NCBI GenBank assembly: GCA_015501585.1
Contig: JADNRY010001176.1
Coordinates: forward strand, 1-15,819
Direction: 5' to 3'
DNA length: 15,819 nt
DNA from: Rhodocollybia butyracea
Taxonomy: Eukaryota > Basidiomycota > Agaricomycetes > Agaricales > Omphalotaceae
A program made the position numbers and the translations under genes. Below the pieces are notes generated by a model that saw only the letters and a program-made list of their open reading frames with translations, was not told the origin of the DNA and ran no database searches. Shown here piece after piece: positions 1 through 10,402 of the stretch (position 1 is its first letter; each line of letters opens with the position of its first letter).

Positions 1-1473
1 CGCCGCTACTTCTCGCTACCTGTGTAAGTATTAACAAACCTGATATTAGGCTATCATCAGTTATTATCGCTCAAGAGTTTATGTTGGCGGAAACAAGGGC
101 GGAAAGAGCGGAACCAGATGAAACCATGTCGTATGGCCGAGTGCCGGCACCTGCCCTAAACTCCAGTCACATTATCGTTCGTTATCGTTCGTTTTTTTTT
201 TTGAATCAGAACATTTTCTTTCCTCAACCACTTTCTTCTTGAGTCTTCAATGTTCATTCTGTCTATGCCTCAAGGCCTCAAGCTTCAAGTCTCAGGACAC
301 TCCACTATAGATCTCTTTGAATCGCCTTCAATATCTTTGAAAGAACATCCATCGTCTCTCACACTGTATAGCAAGTTTCAGAGCATTAGGCAACACTTGT
401 TTTTTTTAAAAATTGTTGCGCGTACGTGTGTGTTGTAACTTCCTCTGTTCATTGTGTAGTAGGCTTAAACTTTTCTCACCGCAAAGTTCGTATGAAGCAG
501 GCTACACCTCCGTGCGACCACGCATATTCTCCTGCCCTGCTTCTCATTCTCTCGCACGACTGGCTCTTAGATTTATTGTACAAGGTATGTGCTCCACAAC
601 TTCTGCACTACCATCTCACTAACATCATGAGCAGCTCACATCGATGCTTACTTGCTCAAACTAATAGATGACAAGACTCGCATACCTGGCTTTCTCAATT
701 CATTGATAATCTCTGCGTGCCGACACTTTTGTGCTGCTATTCGCTGTTGTTTGCGTAGTAGGCTTCTGTACCCCTCTAAATTTATGAAATGTACGTACCT
801 TGTTGATGTGATTCGCGTTCGTTAATTGTTTGAATCAGCCATTCGCTATGACTTGTCTGGCTTGTCATCATGGAATGTGACGACGTTAGACGTGAAGGTT
901 GTTTGGGCTACATTACAGAAGTTTGCGCATACATACTTTACTTCTACATATATCTGTATTAGTTACATCGTAATCAATTTTTGCAAATTTCTTTGGTCTG
1001 AACAGAAGTAGCTGGATTCAGTGAGCCGAGCAATGGTGGCTCGCTGGCGTTCATATCCTATTGTACTGACTCAACATGGTACTATGATGATACAGTACTT
1101 ATACAGTACTGGAAGTGAGGATATATATATTGTACAAAGATACGCATATTGATACTGTGCACTGGCAGAGTATACAGCAGTACAGAGCGATACAGTAGTC
1201 TACATATAGGGGACTTTAAACAGCTATACAATTGATACATATAGTACGTACAGGTCATATAACTGTCATTTTTCCTGTGTAGTTAGGCGTTAAAGCGCAA
1301 AAATGCAACTGCGGGTTCCTTTCATATTTGAAAACGAGCAACTGCCATGGTGATTGGTACAGCCACATAACAACGCTCTTAAAACTGCAGTGTTTATCTC
1401 GGACATCACATTCTCGTCCTCTTGCAAGTTCTCTGTTCAATTGGCTCTCCTGATTCAAAACCAGTTTTAATCC
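1..1473. other. Region without a recognised gene
   Basis: I see no coding region I can support here. Open frames are short and look random. Visible structure is minor: a tandem 10-base duplication (172-191) followed by an 11-base T run (192-202); the words TTTGAATCAG and GTAGTAGGCTT each occur twice (near 201 and 829, and near 455 and 755), perhaps an old diverged duplication; and a GTAC-rich stretch at about 1069-1200. The first 29 bases could encode the last residues of an upstream gene ending at a TAA, but that is too little to support a call. Confidence 0.5.
1090..1110. repeat. Short direct repeat ATACAGTACT x2
   Basis: The ten bases ATACAGTACT occur at 1090-1099 and again at 1101-1110, inside an AT-rich stretch full of GTAC and TACAG words. 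Function unknown; it may simply be low-complexity intergenic DNA. Confidence 0.6.
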
Positions 1474-2767
1474 ATGGCTTCACTGAATGGTACCGCATCG
1501 AATGAGATAGGCCTCAATTTACTATACAACGCAAGCCGCGTAATTGGATTGTACCACAGATGGTTTTCTATGGTCTGCTTTACTCTGCTTCACTTTCGAT
1601 CCTATGTTGATTGCGTTATAGGCATCTACACTATGCTTTTTACCATCTCGACCTACTTGATGGTGCAAGTGTCCGCTACTAACTTGCCTTATCCAAATGA
1701 CCCATAGATTCTCTCTAGGAAACAGGGCTTGAACAGTTTTTCGCGTAAACTTCTTTTGGGTTTGACGTCCTTATGTACACCCTCACTACCTGTACACGGC
1801 AGCTTCAATAGTTCATCTGATACAGATAATGCAAAGATCCCTCCTTGGTTTTTCTATTTCCAGTCCAATCAATCTCTCACTCATCGGTGCGCTGTTTCTC
1901 ACGAATGTGAGTTGACTGTCTTTTGATCGCTGTGCAATCGTGCGTCAATGCTGACTGGGTTAGTACAGTCTCACCGATGGAGTGGTAGTCTGGCGCGCAT
2001 GGTGCTGTGCGGAATGAATACAGCATTGCCTTATCTGTATGTATATGCTTCCTCTGTTTGCTATTGGCGAGTGTTTTCCAGTTGCTACAAAATACATAAG
2101 TAAACTGATTCTTTTTCCTAATTCAGCAAGTGAAATGGGTTTAATCGCAATGGAAATTGTATTACCTGTCATCTCTTCAGCACAAACCGTCACAACGCTT
2201 AACCGAGCTATTGATATTACACATGTGTCAGGCATAGGATTGTCATTGACCACAAATCTCATTGCTACAGCCACTGTTTCAATGAAAGCCTGGTCAGTCC
2301 ACGTCCCTTCAATCTTTGTTGTGCTGGCGTAAAGGGTGGTTCGCAGGCGCCTTCGGAAGATGTTTATTTCTTCGGGGCCGCACCGGCCTAACACAAGCAG
2401 AATATTGGTACTGATTGTTGAGTCGGGGGTCCTCTACTCCATCTCCTTAGTAAGAAACCCTTCAATCACTGGCTCTCCTCTTCCATACTAACTGCACGCA
2501 GATAATCGTCACTGTTGCGTCAATAATTCGCCTTCCGGGAGGAACACTTGGAGATCTGTACACCCCCGTGAATGTTCAGCTCGCTGTAAGCGTGATACTA
2601 AACATATACTTTGTTCAAGATCTTGACCTTGTTGAATCACAGGCATATATCTATTAGTTGTTCTCATCATGGTAAACAAAAACCTGACGTTAGATAAAGC
2701 CGGGGCGACGGCTTTTAGCAACGATAGTATCACTTTTACAAGTATCGGCACAAACTCAGAGCTGTGA
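1474..2767 (+). CDS. Multi-helix (7-TM-like) Agaricomycete membrane protein, unknown function, frame disrupted
   Basis: A spliced gene rebuilt from family-like blocks. Exons I can place: ?-1572 and 1622-1662 (FYG/IYTMLFTISTYLM, first helix), one around 1719-1816 (unclear), 1864-1906 (SLIGALFLTN), 1964-2070 (DGVVVWRAW), 2127-2292 (ends in a TNLIATATVSMKAW helix), 2335-2449 (ends VESGVLYSISL), 2502-2585 (TPVNVQLA) and 2643-2767 (GIYLLVVLIMVN then a polar tail and TGA). Introns are 42-57 bases with GT-AG ends. The order of blocks (LTN, DGxxVWRAW, TNLxAT...KAW, VESGxxY, QLAGIY) is that of a large mushroom-specific family of hypothetical membrane proteins; no biochemical role is known to me. The frame breaks after VWRAW (near 2007-2018, two bases short) and at the 2585/2643 junction (one base short). 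The ATG at 1474 is only a candidate, because its frame does not run cleanly into the first helix. It is either a decaying copy or a locus with base-calling errors. Confidence 0.6.
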
Positions 2768-3882
2768 TCGCTTCAATTTTCCCAAATTGCCTAGAGAAGT
2801 CATAAGACGGATTATAAGTTATTTGTGGCCATATGTATACCAGACTGTACAAGTACTATTGCATGTATCTTTCTGTCTTCATCGTTGATGTAAACTAATA
2901 AGTAGTCAATACTATTTACCTACCATATGTATATAGAAATGATAGGCCACAGACTCACCCTCAACAACACACGTGAGAGTAAACGACTGAGCGTTTCAAA
3001 GAGACTCAGATAGCGAAGAATAATTAAGCCACCCTTTGTAGCCATCGGGTCAAAGTAACAGGCATAAACTAAGCTGTGGTACTACTAGTAGTAGTATTGT
3101 ACTGAGCTACGCTCTACGGTAGGATCTCCCGCGGGTCGGTCTCTATGGGGAAGAAGCAGCGAGCTTGACCCACAAAGGGAAGGCTAAAGAGAAGAAACAT
3201 GTACAATTACTAGTACGGTACTCTCATCAGTGGGCCTCGACGTCTTCTACCTCAATGAAAGGTACCCCACCAAGCCCAATCCACTTGTGAACTTCTTCCA
3301 GAGGAAAAGTGGGCACCACCATATATGTGGTCCCAGAAGATGAATCGCTTGAGTACTTAATGAAAAAAGTCCGAGTCTGAAGGAACAATTACACGGGCCG
3401 CCGACGGCGGCAATATACCGGGAAGCTGGAGCTATCGGCGCTAAAAGACATTTAACCCTCTCAGACGTTTGAAACGAACACTCGGAGAATCGCTGTGAAA
3501 GCATACCTAGCGATCACAAAATATATAGCACATTCTAGCAAAGAAAGTAGCAGTGCTGGAGCATAGAGCCTTCTCATTCGGCTTTGATTTAATCTCTAGT
3601 ACTTACGGAGATTAACAAGAGATTAACGTCAAGTCAACTTTGTCAATTAAGCAGCAATGGAAGACCAAATGCGAAAGAATCCCGTGGTCGACTAGTTTTG
3701 CTTCTCAGCAGTTTCATTTTGTTCTGACAGATTGGAGGAAGAAGCCCTTCGTCCTATTCCGTTTGCGCATGTGGTCAAAGGTCAGAAGCTCGAGCACTGG
3801 CGATTTCTATCAGTGGAGCTTAAAAGCCGGTAGGTATGTGCAAACTGGGCCCATCACATCCGAGACTCATTCTTCCTAACAG
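2768..3882. other. Region without a convincing gene; SDR upstream region
   Basis: No recognisable gene. Weak open stretches exist on both strands between 3230 and 3510, but none carries a motif I know. A small triplet run (about 3080-3096, ACTAGTAGTAGT) is present. The right end must contain the SDR promoter and 5' leader. A GT-AG pair at 3834-3882 would make a 49-base leader intron whose acceptor directly abuts the SDR start codon; this is only a possibility. Confidence 0.4.
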
Positions 3883-5110
3883 ATGTCGGACAAAAAAGGT
3901 TTCGCATTCATCACTGGCTCATCACAGGGCATAGGCAAAGCGATTGCCCTGCGATTAGCAGCCGACGGGTTTGATATAGCTCTCAATGACTTGCCGAGTA
4001 AGTTGGAGCAACTGAAGGATGTCGAGAAAGAGATCCAAGCACTTCAGCGCAAAACTGGTATCTTTGTTGGCGATGTATCCAATGAAGACAGCGTGAAGAG
4101 CGTAATCGAATCGGCGGTGAAGCAACTGGGAAGCTTGGACGTCGTGCGTACTACAAGAGGTCTGCGGTTCCGTCCAAAATTATAACTCTTGAATGAATAG
4201 TGTGTGGCCAACGCTGGGGTGTTCACCAACAGGTCTATCCTTGACAGTGAGTTGTAGTTCCTGCGTCTCGAACCCTGTGATCAACGCCGGTCGTAGCCCC
4301 CGCCGAAGAATGGGACAGAGTTTTCGCCATCAATGCTCGCGGGCCTTTCTTGTGCTACAAATACGCTGCGATTCAAATGGTATCCCAGGGTCGTGGGGGA
4401 CGAATCATTGGTGCCTGTTCGCTTTCTGGTAGACGCGGAAGACGTGGAGGAGTCTCATACTGCGGCACGAAGTTTGCAGTTCGGGGAATGACTCAATCAG
4501 CTGGTAAGTGCTGCCAGGGGCCGCCGTACTGATATCCATTATCTTATGATTACAACACAGCGTTGGATTTAGCTCAATATGGGATCACGGTCAATGCGTA
4601 TGCCCCTAGTACGTGCAAATAGTGACCTGTGTGCTCAAAATGTTCACCTGGACATACTTACTAGGCGCTGTCAACACTTCCATGCTGGGTGAAGCTTAAG
4701 TTATTGATATCCATTGATTACTCTTTAACCGCTGCACCTACAGTCAATGATGTGATCGGAGATGACCACGACGGATCCAAACATAAGGAGGTAACATTTT
4801 TCGCCCAATAAACACAGCTCATGTTATGACATTATTTCAGTATATCCAAAGCATTCCTCTAGGAAGAGCGGCCGAGCCAAGTGATATATCCAATCTAGTC
4901 TCTTTCATTGCTTCAAAAGAATCCAGCTACATTACGGGTGAGTTGGTATTGTAGAAAAGAGTAGAAAAGCTGCTCATCTCATTGATTACTTGTTTTTCCT
5001 TTTGATAGGTCAAATGGTAGGTTATCTGACTCTCGTTCATAAGCCTGGTGTTCATTTTCCGCTCCTATGCGATAAAGTTTGACGTCAATGGAGGAGCCTT
5101 CCTCAATTGA
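3883..5110 (+). CDS. Short-chain dehydrogenase/reductase (diacetyl/butanediol reductase-like)
   Basis: An NAD(P)(H)-dependent classical SDR, probably cytosolic. Exons: 3883-4143, 4201-4246, 4297-4503, 4561-4608, 4665-4688, 4744-4790, 4841-4937, 5009-5016, 5078-5110. All introns are GT-AG and the joined frame is 771 nt (256 aa), the usual family length. Motifs: TGSSQGIG cofactor loop (11-18); Asp36 at the end of strand 2, suggesting NAD(H); Asp64; NAG (91-93); catalytic Asn115, Ser144, Tyr157 and Lys161 (YxxxK). The C-terminus ITGQMFDVNGG fits the diacetyl reductase / meso-butanediol dehydrogenase / sorbose reductase type, but substrate cannot be told from sequence. Odd points: an 8-nt exon (5009-5016) and a 24-nt exon (4665-4688), and the usual PG after the active site is Pro187-Ser188. 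The ATG at 3883 places the Rossmann strand at the normal distance. No frame break is seen. Confidence 0.9.
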
Positions 5111-6280
5111 AGAAAAGCATCTATAGGTATCATGTTAATACCAGTTCAGCTTGGCTTCCTGCGTATCCATGCATCACAAGCAGTCGAGTCGGAGTGTTTC
5201 TTATCTGTTATCTATCAAGTTCTATTAGTGATTTGACATTGTACAATTAAACGCGATTCCGATAACTCTTTTGTACTTTCGCGGGACAAGCCATTGGGCG
5301 CGCAGTTTCAGTTCTTCATTGCTTAAACAACTTAGATCGAGCAGATACATTGCTCCCTGTACATCACTACCCGCCAACCGCCACCATTGGAATGTTCTTG
5401 ACTGGCATATCACTGGTCAGACCCATTTCAAGTTTCAACAGCTAGGATAATTATAAGGAAGTAATCCACCCTTGTAACGCAAGTAGGTTGTGGCTTCCCA
5501 TCGCTAGCTGTTGGTAAGTAGTTTTCTCGCGATCTTTGAACTTCTTCAACACGAAAGCTACCAATTGGCCACAAGGATTTCTAGAAAATAGTTCCAAGTT
5601 GAAGGAGATACAATGTACATAATGACAGATGTTCCTGACATCTGGCGTCAGTGAGTAAAATCTCGCGAAAAAACAATGTTGAGATGCAAGTTTTATTCTG
5701 AGCGCGCGCGCACAAGGTCCGAGAATACAAAGAGCTGCGTAAAAAGAAGCTGACCGCATCAACTTGCAAAGTATAATAATAATTATAGTATAGACGCACT
5801 GCAGCTTCGTTGGCTGGTTAACTGGTCCTGTTTTCGTCTTGGATCCCAAGAAACTTGAGTTCAAGCTGCTGGATGGAAGAAAGAGTGCAAGTCCGCCGTC
5901 AAGAAACGGCACGGACGGCCGAGCGCTTCTAGCGACTTTTCGCGAACCCGGGCCGTCTCCATTAGGAAGGGCTTGTCTAATGCCACATTGTATCTTCATA
6001 TGGGCTGTCCTGCTATTGTAAAATGCGTCTTTTGTTCTTTCAGTGCTTATAATCAAGGCTTTCGAAAGCTCTTATCGTCATCCCCTTCGAGTGTGCTGAG
6101 CTCCTCGTCTCAAAAACTCTCAGAAAACTCTCGGAAAATTCCCTTGTACGCTCGCTTTTGAAACGAATTAACGATATCTTTATTCCACCCTACGGCAAGT
6201 TCCCCTTTCTATCCTCGCACTTATCCCCGGTGGCTAGACTAATTCCGATTCCGATAGATCATAATCCTTATATTATCCCA
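5111..6280. other. Intergenic region and leader of the 6281 gene
   Basis: Contains the 3' flank of the SDR and the promoter and leader of the downstream gene. There is a short GC alternation at about 5700-5711 and a CT-rich stretch at about 6080-6145 of the kind common just upstream of fungal starts. A frame open from 6158 continues into the next gene without an ATG, so a longer, non-ATG or spliced N-terminus cannot be excluded. No separate gene supported. Confidence 0.4.
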
Positions 6281-7822
6281 ATGAGAAACGCAAAGGCTAG
6301 CTGCATACATCCAGTGAACATCTTGCTCCCTCTGCCAGGCACTCCCAGCCCAACTAAACCTATCTTTCCACTGGAGACACTTGAGACCCATCACCGTCGA
6401 CGCTCTTCGACTTTCACTGCCATAAAAGACTGGGCGCTTGCTGTTCAGCCTGGTTCACCAGCACCAGAATCGCCTCGCAACTCTATCAGTGGGCCTGCAC
6501 GTCGCAGTTCACTCTCTGTAGCTCGCGATTTTATCGCTCGTAGGAAGAGTATCTCTCACTCCCACGCTGCCTCTGGATCACCCGTTGTCCTTCTCGTAGA
6601 GACTCCCAAAACCAGTGAATATAAGCAGTCCCACTTTGATCTCACCAACTTGGGGTACACTTCTGTATTCGTGCAATTGGAACACGCGCCTGCTACACCC
6701 TCTCCTTTCCTTATGCGCGATCCATACCCTTCTTTGAAGGAAGCTCATTCCAAAGGCCTAAAACGAATCAAATCACTCGGTATGCTTAAGCGAAACCGAC
6801 GCAAGTCGATCTCTGCGGCTAATACTTCTCAAGAGCCTGCACCTCGGAGTCCCCGCGCTCATTCTAGGTCAAAGTCGGCGTTGATTTCCACTCCTTCCAA
6901 GAAATCTGCTCATCCTCCTCTACCGCCCACTCTTGCATCGGAACTGCTCCTTAGGCAATTCACCGATGGTGGTTCGCTGGAGACACATGCCAAGCGAATC
7001 ATGGAGGAGCAAGCTCGAGATGCCGCACCTGCTGGCTCCCACAAACGAGCTCCACTCCCCGTTGGCACCGTCTATCGGGATGAAAACGGCACGTTGTGGA
7101 GAGATGAAGATGAAAAGCTTGAGAGGGAGGCTCTTCTTCCTCCTGGAACCCCCGAAAGCCCAGTCAGAGAGTGGATCACGTTCACCCCCTCTGGTAGTTC
7201 CTCTCCTGCTCTTCCCGGTATGGGCCTCGGTGTAGGTGCTGCGACGGAAGAGCGCCGTGGGTCGCTCGCTTCCATAACATCATCTCTCTCCCAGAACAAC
7301 TTGGTTACTCCAGCGGATGTATTCGCCTATGGCGGAATGCATACCTTCTCGGACCACCCAGCCCTTGAGTTGGTCCGGCTCGACTCGGGTTCCAGTGTCG
7401 CCCACCGGAACGATGAGCACGACTACCGCATGGCAGCCGCCTCGGGTACAGCCGCTCAAAACAAGCGTACACGTCGTCGTCCTGCTCCTCTGACGTTAAG
7501 AGACCCTGCCACTCCAGACGTTTTTGACGATTCTTTTATTCCTTCCCCTCGAGCTGTAGCTCTAGCTTCTATCGTCCATGGTATGACCAGCCACCGACGT
7601 TCGAGTACCGGAGGTCTTTCCGCACCCCCTGCTTTCACCGAGTTCGGCACTGTGTCTGTGGATGGCCACGAATCGGTTCCGATGAAAGACAACGTCAAAG
7701 CGGATGAGCTTGATTCAGCTAGTTCGACGACAATGGACTCCAGAAAGGGCTTGGGGATGAGGAAGATCTCAAAACTGAACCTCAAGTCGATGAAGGCTCT
7801 CTTTGGAGGCCATGCGCAATAA
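6281..7822 (+). CDS. Ser/Pro/Arg-rich protein of unknown function with repeated RRxS kinase-type sites
   Basis: A single uninterrupted 513-codon frame from the first in-frame ATG (6281) to TAA; the only clear intronless gene here. I do not recognise an enzymatic domain and see no signal peptide or membrane helix. The protein looks mostly disordered and rich in Ser, Pro and Arg. Arg-Arg-x-Ser sites end at about Ser43, Ser77, Ser90, Ser176, Ser328 and Ser442, with several proline-directed SP/TP sites (for example GTPSP near the N-terminus). One more ordered element lies at about 259-288 (YRDENGTLWRDEDEKLEREALL), a pattern I recall from other hypothetical Agaricomycete proteins. The C-terminus is basic and hydrophobic (KISKLNLKSMKALFGG), possibly an amphipathic helix. 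Inference: a phosphorylated regulatory or scaffold protein, perhaps under PKA/AGC kinases. Frame and base use look like real coding sequence; the function is unknown. Confidence 0.75.
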   Translation: MRNAKASCIHPVNILLPLPGTPSPTKPIFPLETLETHHRRRSSTFTAIKDWALAVQPGSPAPESPRNSISGPARRSSLSVARDFIARRKSISHSHAASGSPVVLLVETPKTSEYKQSHFDLTNLGYTSVFVQLEHAPATPSPFLMRDPYPSLKEAHSKGLKRIKSLGMLKRNRRKSISAANTSQEPAPRSPRAHSRSKSALISTPSKKSAHPPLPPTLASELLLRQFTDGGSLETHAKRIMEEQARDAAPAGSHKRAPLPVGTVYRDENGTLWRDEDEKLEREALLPPGTPESPVREWITFTPSGSSSPALPGMGLGVGAATEERRGSLASITSSLSQNNLVTPADVFAYGGMHTFSDHPALELVRLDSGSSVAHRNDEHDYRMAAASGTAAQNKRTRRRPAPLTLRDPATPDVFDDSFIPSPRAVALASIVHGMTSHRRSSTGGLSAPPAFTEFGTVSVDGHESVPMKDNVKADELDSASSTTMDSRKGLGMRKISKLNLKSMKALFGGHAQ

Positions 7823-8327
7823 ACACAACGTCTGGTATAGGCGATGATTTCTGTTCTTCCTATGTTTTCCATATGCTCTCTGATGTTACTTTACGACTGT
7901 ATCCATCATTCTAATGCCCTTTTATCATCTTTTAACTCCTCCATATTACGCTGTCGCGTTTTCCTCATCTCTGCATAGTATATCGTCGCATTTCCACGTC
8001 ATTTGTTTATACCCGCACCCAAGCGTCACATCTGTATCCATATCATCATATTGTAATGACCCCCTGTATTCTTCCGTTTAAGCTGCTCCTCCTTCTCCTA
8101 TGCTGTCTGTTTTATGCAATGAATAGGTCTTATGTTTACCGTGATTGGGTGATAAGAAACTGCTATGGTAGCTAGTGTGAAGGCACTGTTAGCGGGCCAC
8201 CTGTTTAAGTTTCTCACTTAAGCCGTCAACTCTCCGAGGGGACTGCCTCAGGCCCCATCGACAACCTCAGCTAACGTATGTACATGACAATAATCGTGTC
8301 ACTTCGAGTCTCGAGATTCCTTCATCG

Positions 8328-8349
8328 ACGGAGCATCAACGGAGCATCA
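8328..8349. repeat. Tandem duplication of ACGGAGCATCA
   Basis: Two exact adjacent copies of an 11-base unit, 8328-8338 and 8339-8349. Probably replication slippage in non-coding DNA. Confidence 0.75.
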
Positions 8350-8481
8350 CAGGTCTTGCCTGCCCACGCAATTACTGGTGTAACTAATACCTTCATTCTA
8401 TAATATTACAATTGATATATGCACGTACCAAGGTACGAAAATTTTTGAGCAGATGTACAATGATGATGGTCTACAAATACA

Positions 8482-8534
8482 GAATGACTGGACGATGTTG
8501 AATGTCCGAATGATTGGACGATGTTGAAATGTCC
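8482..8534. repeat. Tandem duplication of a 26-27 base unit
   Basis: Units 8482-8507 and 8508-8534 are adjacent and nearly identical: both begin GAATGA, share TGGACGATGTTGAA, and end ATGTCC. They differ by one substitution and one extra A. The pair lies about 90 bases beyond the SHMT stop codon, so it may be in its 3' UTR. No function evident. Confidence 0.8.
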
Positions 8535-8619
8535 ATTTTGTACAACGTCTCTATGACGTCTCATGAACGTTGAATCTTCGTAAACTCCTCATGAACCGAA
8601 TCTACCATCTCTCCAAAGT

Positions 8620-10402
8620 CTAGGCATCGTGAACGCCAGCCGGCTTCTGGAAGTTGGTGGTGTCGACACCAGGCAGAGGCCACTTGCGAGCGAAAGCCCG
8701 AACCTCATCGCGAAGCTGTTCTACCTGGACAAAGCCCTGTTTGCCCTCCTCCTTGGTGGTAGCAACACGGACAAAGTCCTTGAGCATCTTGGTTCCAGCT
8801 TCCTTTTGGAGAACGAGAGAGATTTGAACAGCGCGGTGGAGGAAGCCCGCGACGATCTTGATGTCGGCCTCGGTCATGTTACGAGAGGTAAGAGCAGAAG
8901 TGCCGAGACGGATACCACCGGGCACCTGAGCAGAGGCATCACCGGAAACAGCATTTTCTGGAAAAGAAATGTTAGCTTTGCGTCTGACCCGAAAGAGAGG
9001 ACATACTGTTGATCGTGATGCCCATGAGATCGCAAACCTTCTCAACCTTGCTACCAGTCAAGCCAAGAGGGCGCAAATCCCAGAGGACAAGGTGGTTGTC
9101 GGTACCGCCAGTTTGAAGCCTGTAGCCATGCTCAAGCAAAGTTGAAGCCAAGGCGCGAGCGTTGGCTATGACCTGCTTGGCGTAAGCCTTCCATGAAGGG
9201 TCGGCAACTTGCTTTAAAGCAGTAGCGACGGCAGCGATTGTGTTGTTGTGAGGGCCACCTTGACATGCAGGGAAAACCGCCTCGTTGACACGCTTCTCAA
9301 GATCCTTGGCGGTTTCGATATCCTTACGGAAGAAGATAAGGCCAGCACGAGGACCACGGAGGGTTTTGTGGCTATAAGAGACTCAATGTAAACATACATC
9401 ACATGGACACCGCTGCATACTCACGTAGTGGTGGTGACAACATCGCAGTAGTCGAAGGGGCTATTGAGCTCCTGAGCAGCAATGAGACCGCTTGTGTGTG
9501 CCATGTCACACAGCAACCAAGCGCCTTCTTTCTCTGCGGTTTTCTTGAGCTCAGCGTAGTCCCAATCACGGGGATAAGCCGATGCACCACAGATGATGAG
9601 ACGAGGCTTGAAGATCTTTGCCTGAGCAGCAAGACCGGCGTAGTCAATGAGATTGCTCTCTGGGGTGATGGCATAAGGGAAAGACTGGAAATAGATGGAG
9701 GAAGCGGTCATCTTTTTCTTGGCGGTCTAGGAGCGAAATCAGGACATCGCCAGTATCGAGAAAATCGGGGAACATACGTAGTAGCCATGGGTGAGGTGAC
9801 CTCCGTCAGGAAGACCAAGACCCATCAACCGATCCTGAGGCTGAATGAGAGCAGTAAGGGCCGCAAAACTAAGAAATATTAGGAACGGGCCACAAGGCAA
9901 ATAGAGAAACACACTTTGCGGTCTGGAAGCAGATGTCAGCAGAATTCTTTCAGAGTTCGACGTGACTTACACTGCCAGAGTAAGGCTGCACATTGACACC
10001 CCATTTTGCTGGGTCAAGGTTGAATGCCTTCAGCGCACGTTCGCGGCAAAGGTTTTCGAGCTCGTCTACGTACTCGTTACCACCGTAGTAACGAGCACCA
10101 GGGAGACCTTCCGAGTATTTGTTGGTCAAGATGGAGCCATTTGCCTCCATGACCGCCAAACTGGTCAAGTTCTTCGCAGATTATGAGAGCTAGCAAAAAA
10201 GCCAAGCAGAAGCTGCATACCTCAGACGCAATTAGTTCCAGACCAGTTAGCTGCCTCCATGTCTCCTTGTCAATGATGTTCTGTACCTCTGGGTCGCTTT
10301 CGGCCAAGGGAGTATAGAGAATTTTGTTCTGAGATTGATGGATCAGGATGATGCTTGATAACGATGAGAGATACTCACAAACTCGGTACTTGCTGAGGCC
10401 AT
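8620..10402 (-). CDS. Serine hydroxymethyltransferase, cytosolic type
   Basis: PLP enzyme interconverting serine plus tetrahydrofolate and glycine plus 5,10-methylene-THF, feeding one-carbon metabolism. Exons (minus strand order): 10402-10379, 10328-10221, 10171-9971, 9922-9915, 9868-9778, 9726-9425, 9371-9007, 8957-8620; introns 46-53 bases, all GT-AG; joined frame 1437 nt, 478 aa, the normal length. Motifs: LIASE at the exon 2/3 junction (about 40-44), [34 protein letters not shown] (cofactor-binding Asp), [12 protein letters not shown] with PLP Lys247, and [13 protein letters not shown] with substrate Arg383. The N-terminus (MASASTEF) has no mitochondrial presequence, hence the cytosolic assignment. 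Exon 4 is only 8 nt (ACCGCAAA), yet it restores the conserved GSTAN segment, where many homologues have GSPAN. No frame break. Fungal gene names vary (SHM/shmt), so I give no symbol. Confidence 0.95.

Larger units (their letters stand above)
7823..8619. other. Convergent intergenic region (3' ends of two genes)
   Basis: No gene seen. The rightward gene ends at 7822 and SHMT ends at 8622 on the other strand, so this stretch should hold both 3' UTRs and polyadenylation sites. It is pyrimidine-rich just after the first gene and AT-rich at about 8395-8460. Two small tandem duplications are annotated separately. Confidence 0.5.

Noticed and set aside
1960..2394. 144-codon open frame on the minus strand
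   Set aside because: It is the antisense of the plus-strand membrane-protein exons (2127-2292, 2335-2449), which carry family motifs and splice sites.
3247..3504. 85-codon minus-strand frame and opposing plus-strand open stretch
   Set aside because: Neither strand shows a motif or splice pattern I can tie to a family.
3640..3879. Open frame directly before the SDR start
   Set aside because: It has no ATG start and no motif, and stops just before 3883; best seen as 5' leader.
5451..6056. 201-codon open frame on the minus strand
   Set aside because: Low-complexity, no recognisable domain, and it runs through the leader and promoter of the gene starting at 6281; likely chance.
9403..9882. 159-codon plus-strand open frame
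   Set aside because: It lies antisense to well-supported SHMT exons 5 and 6 and is a shadow of their codon use.
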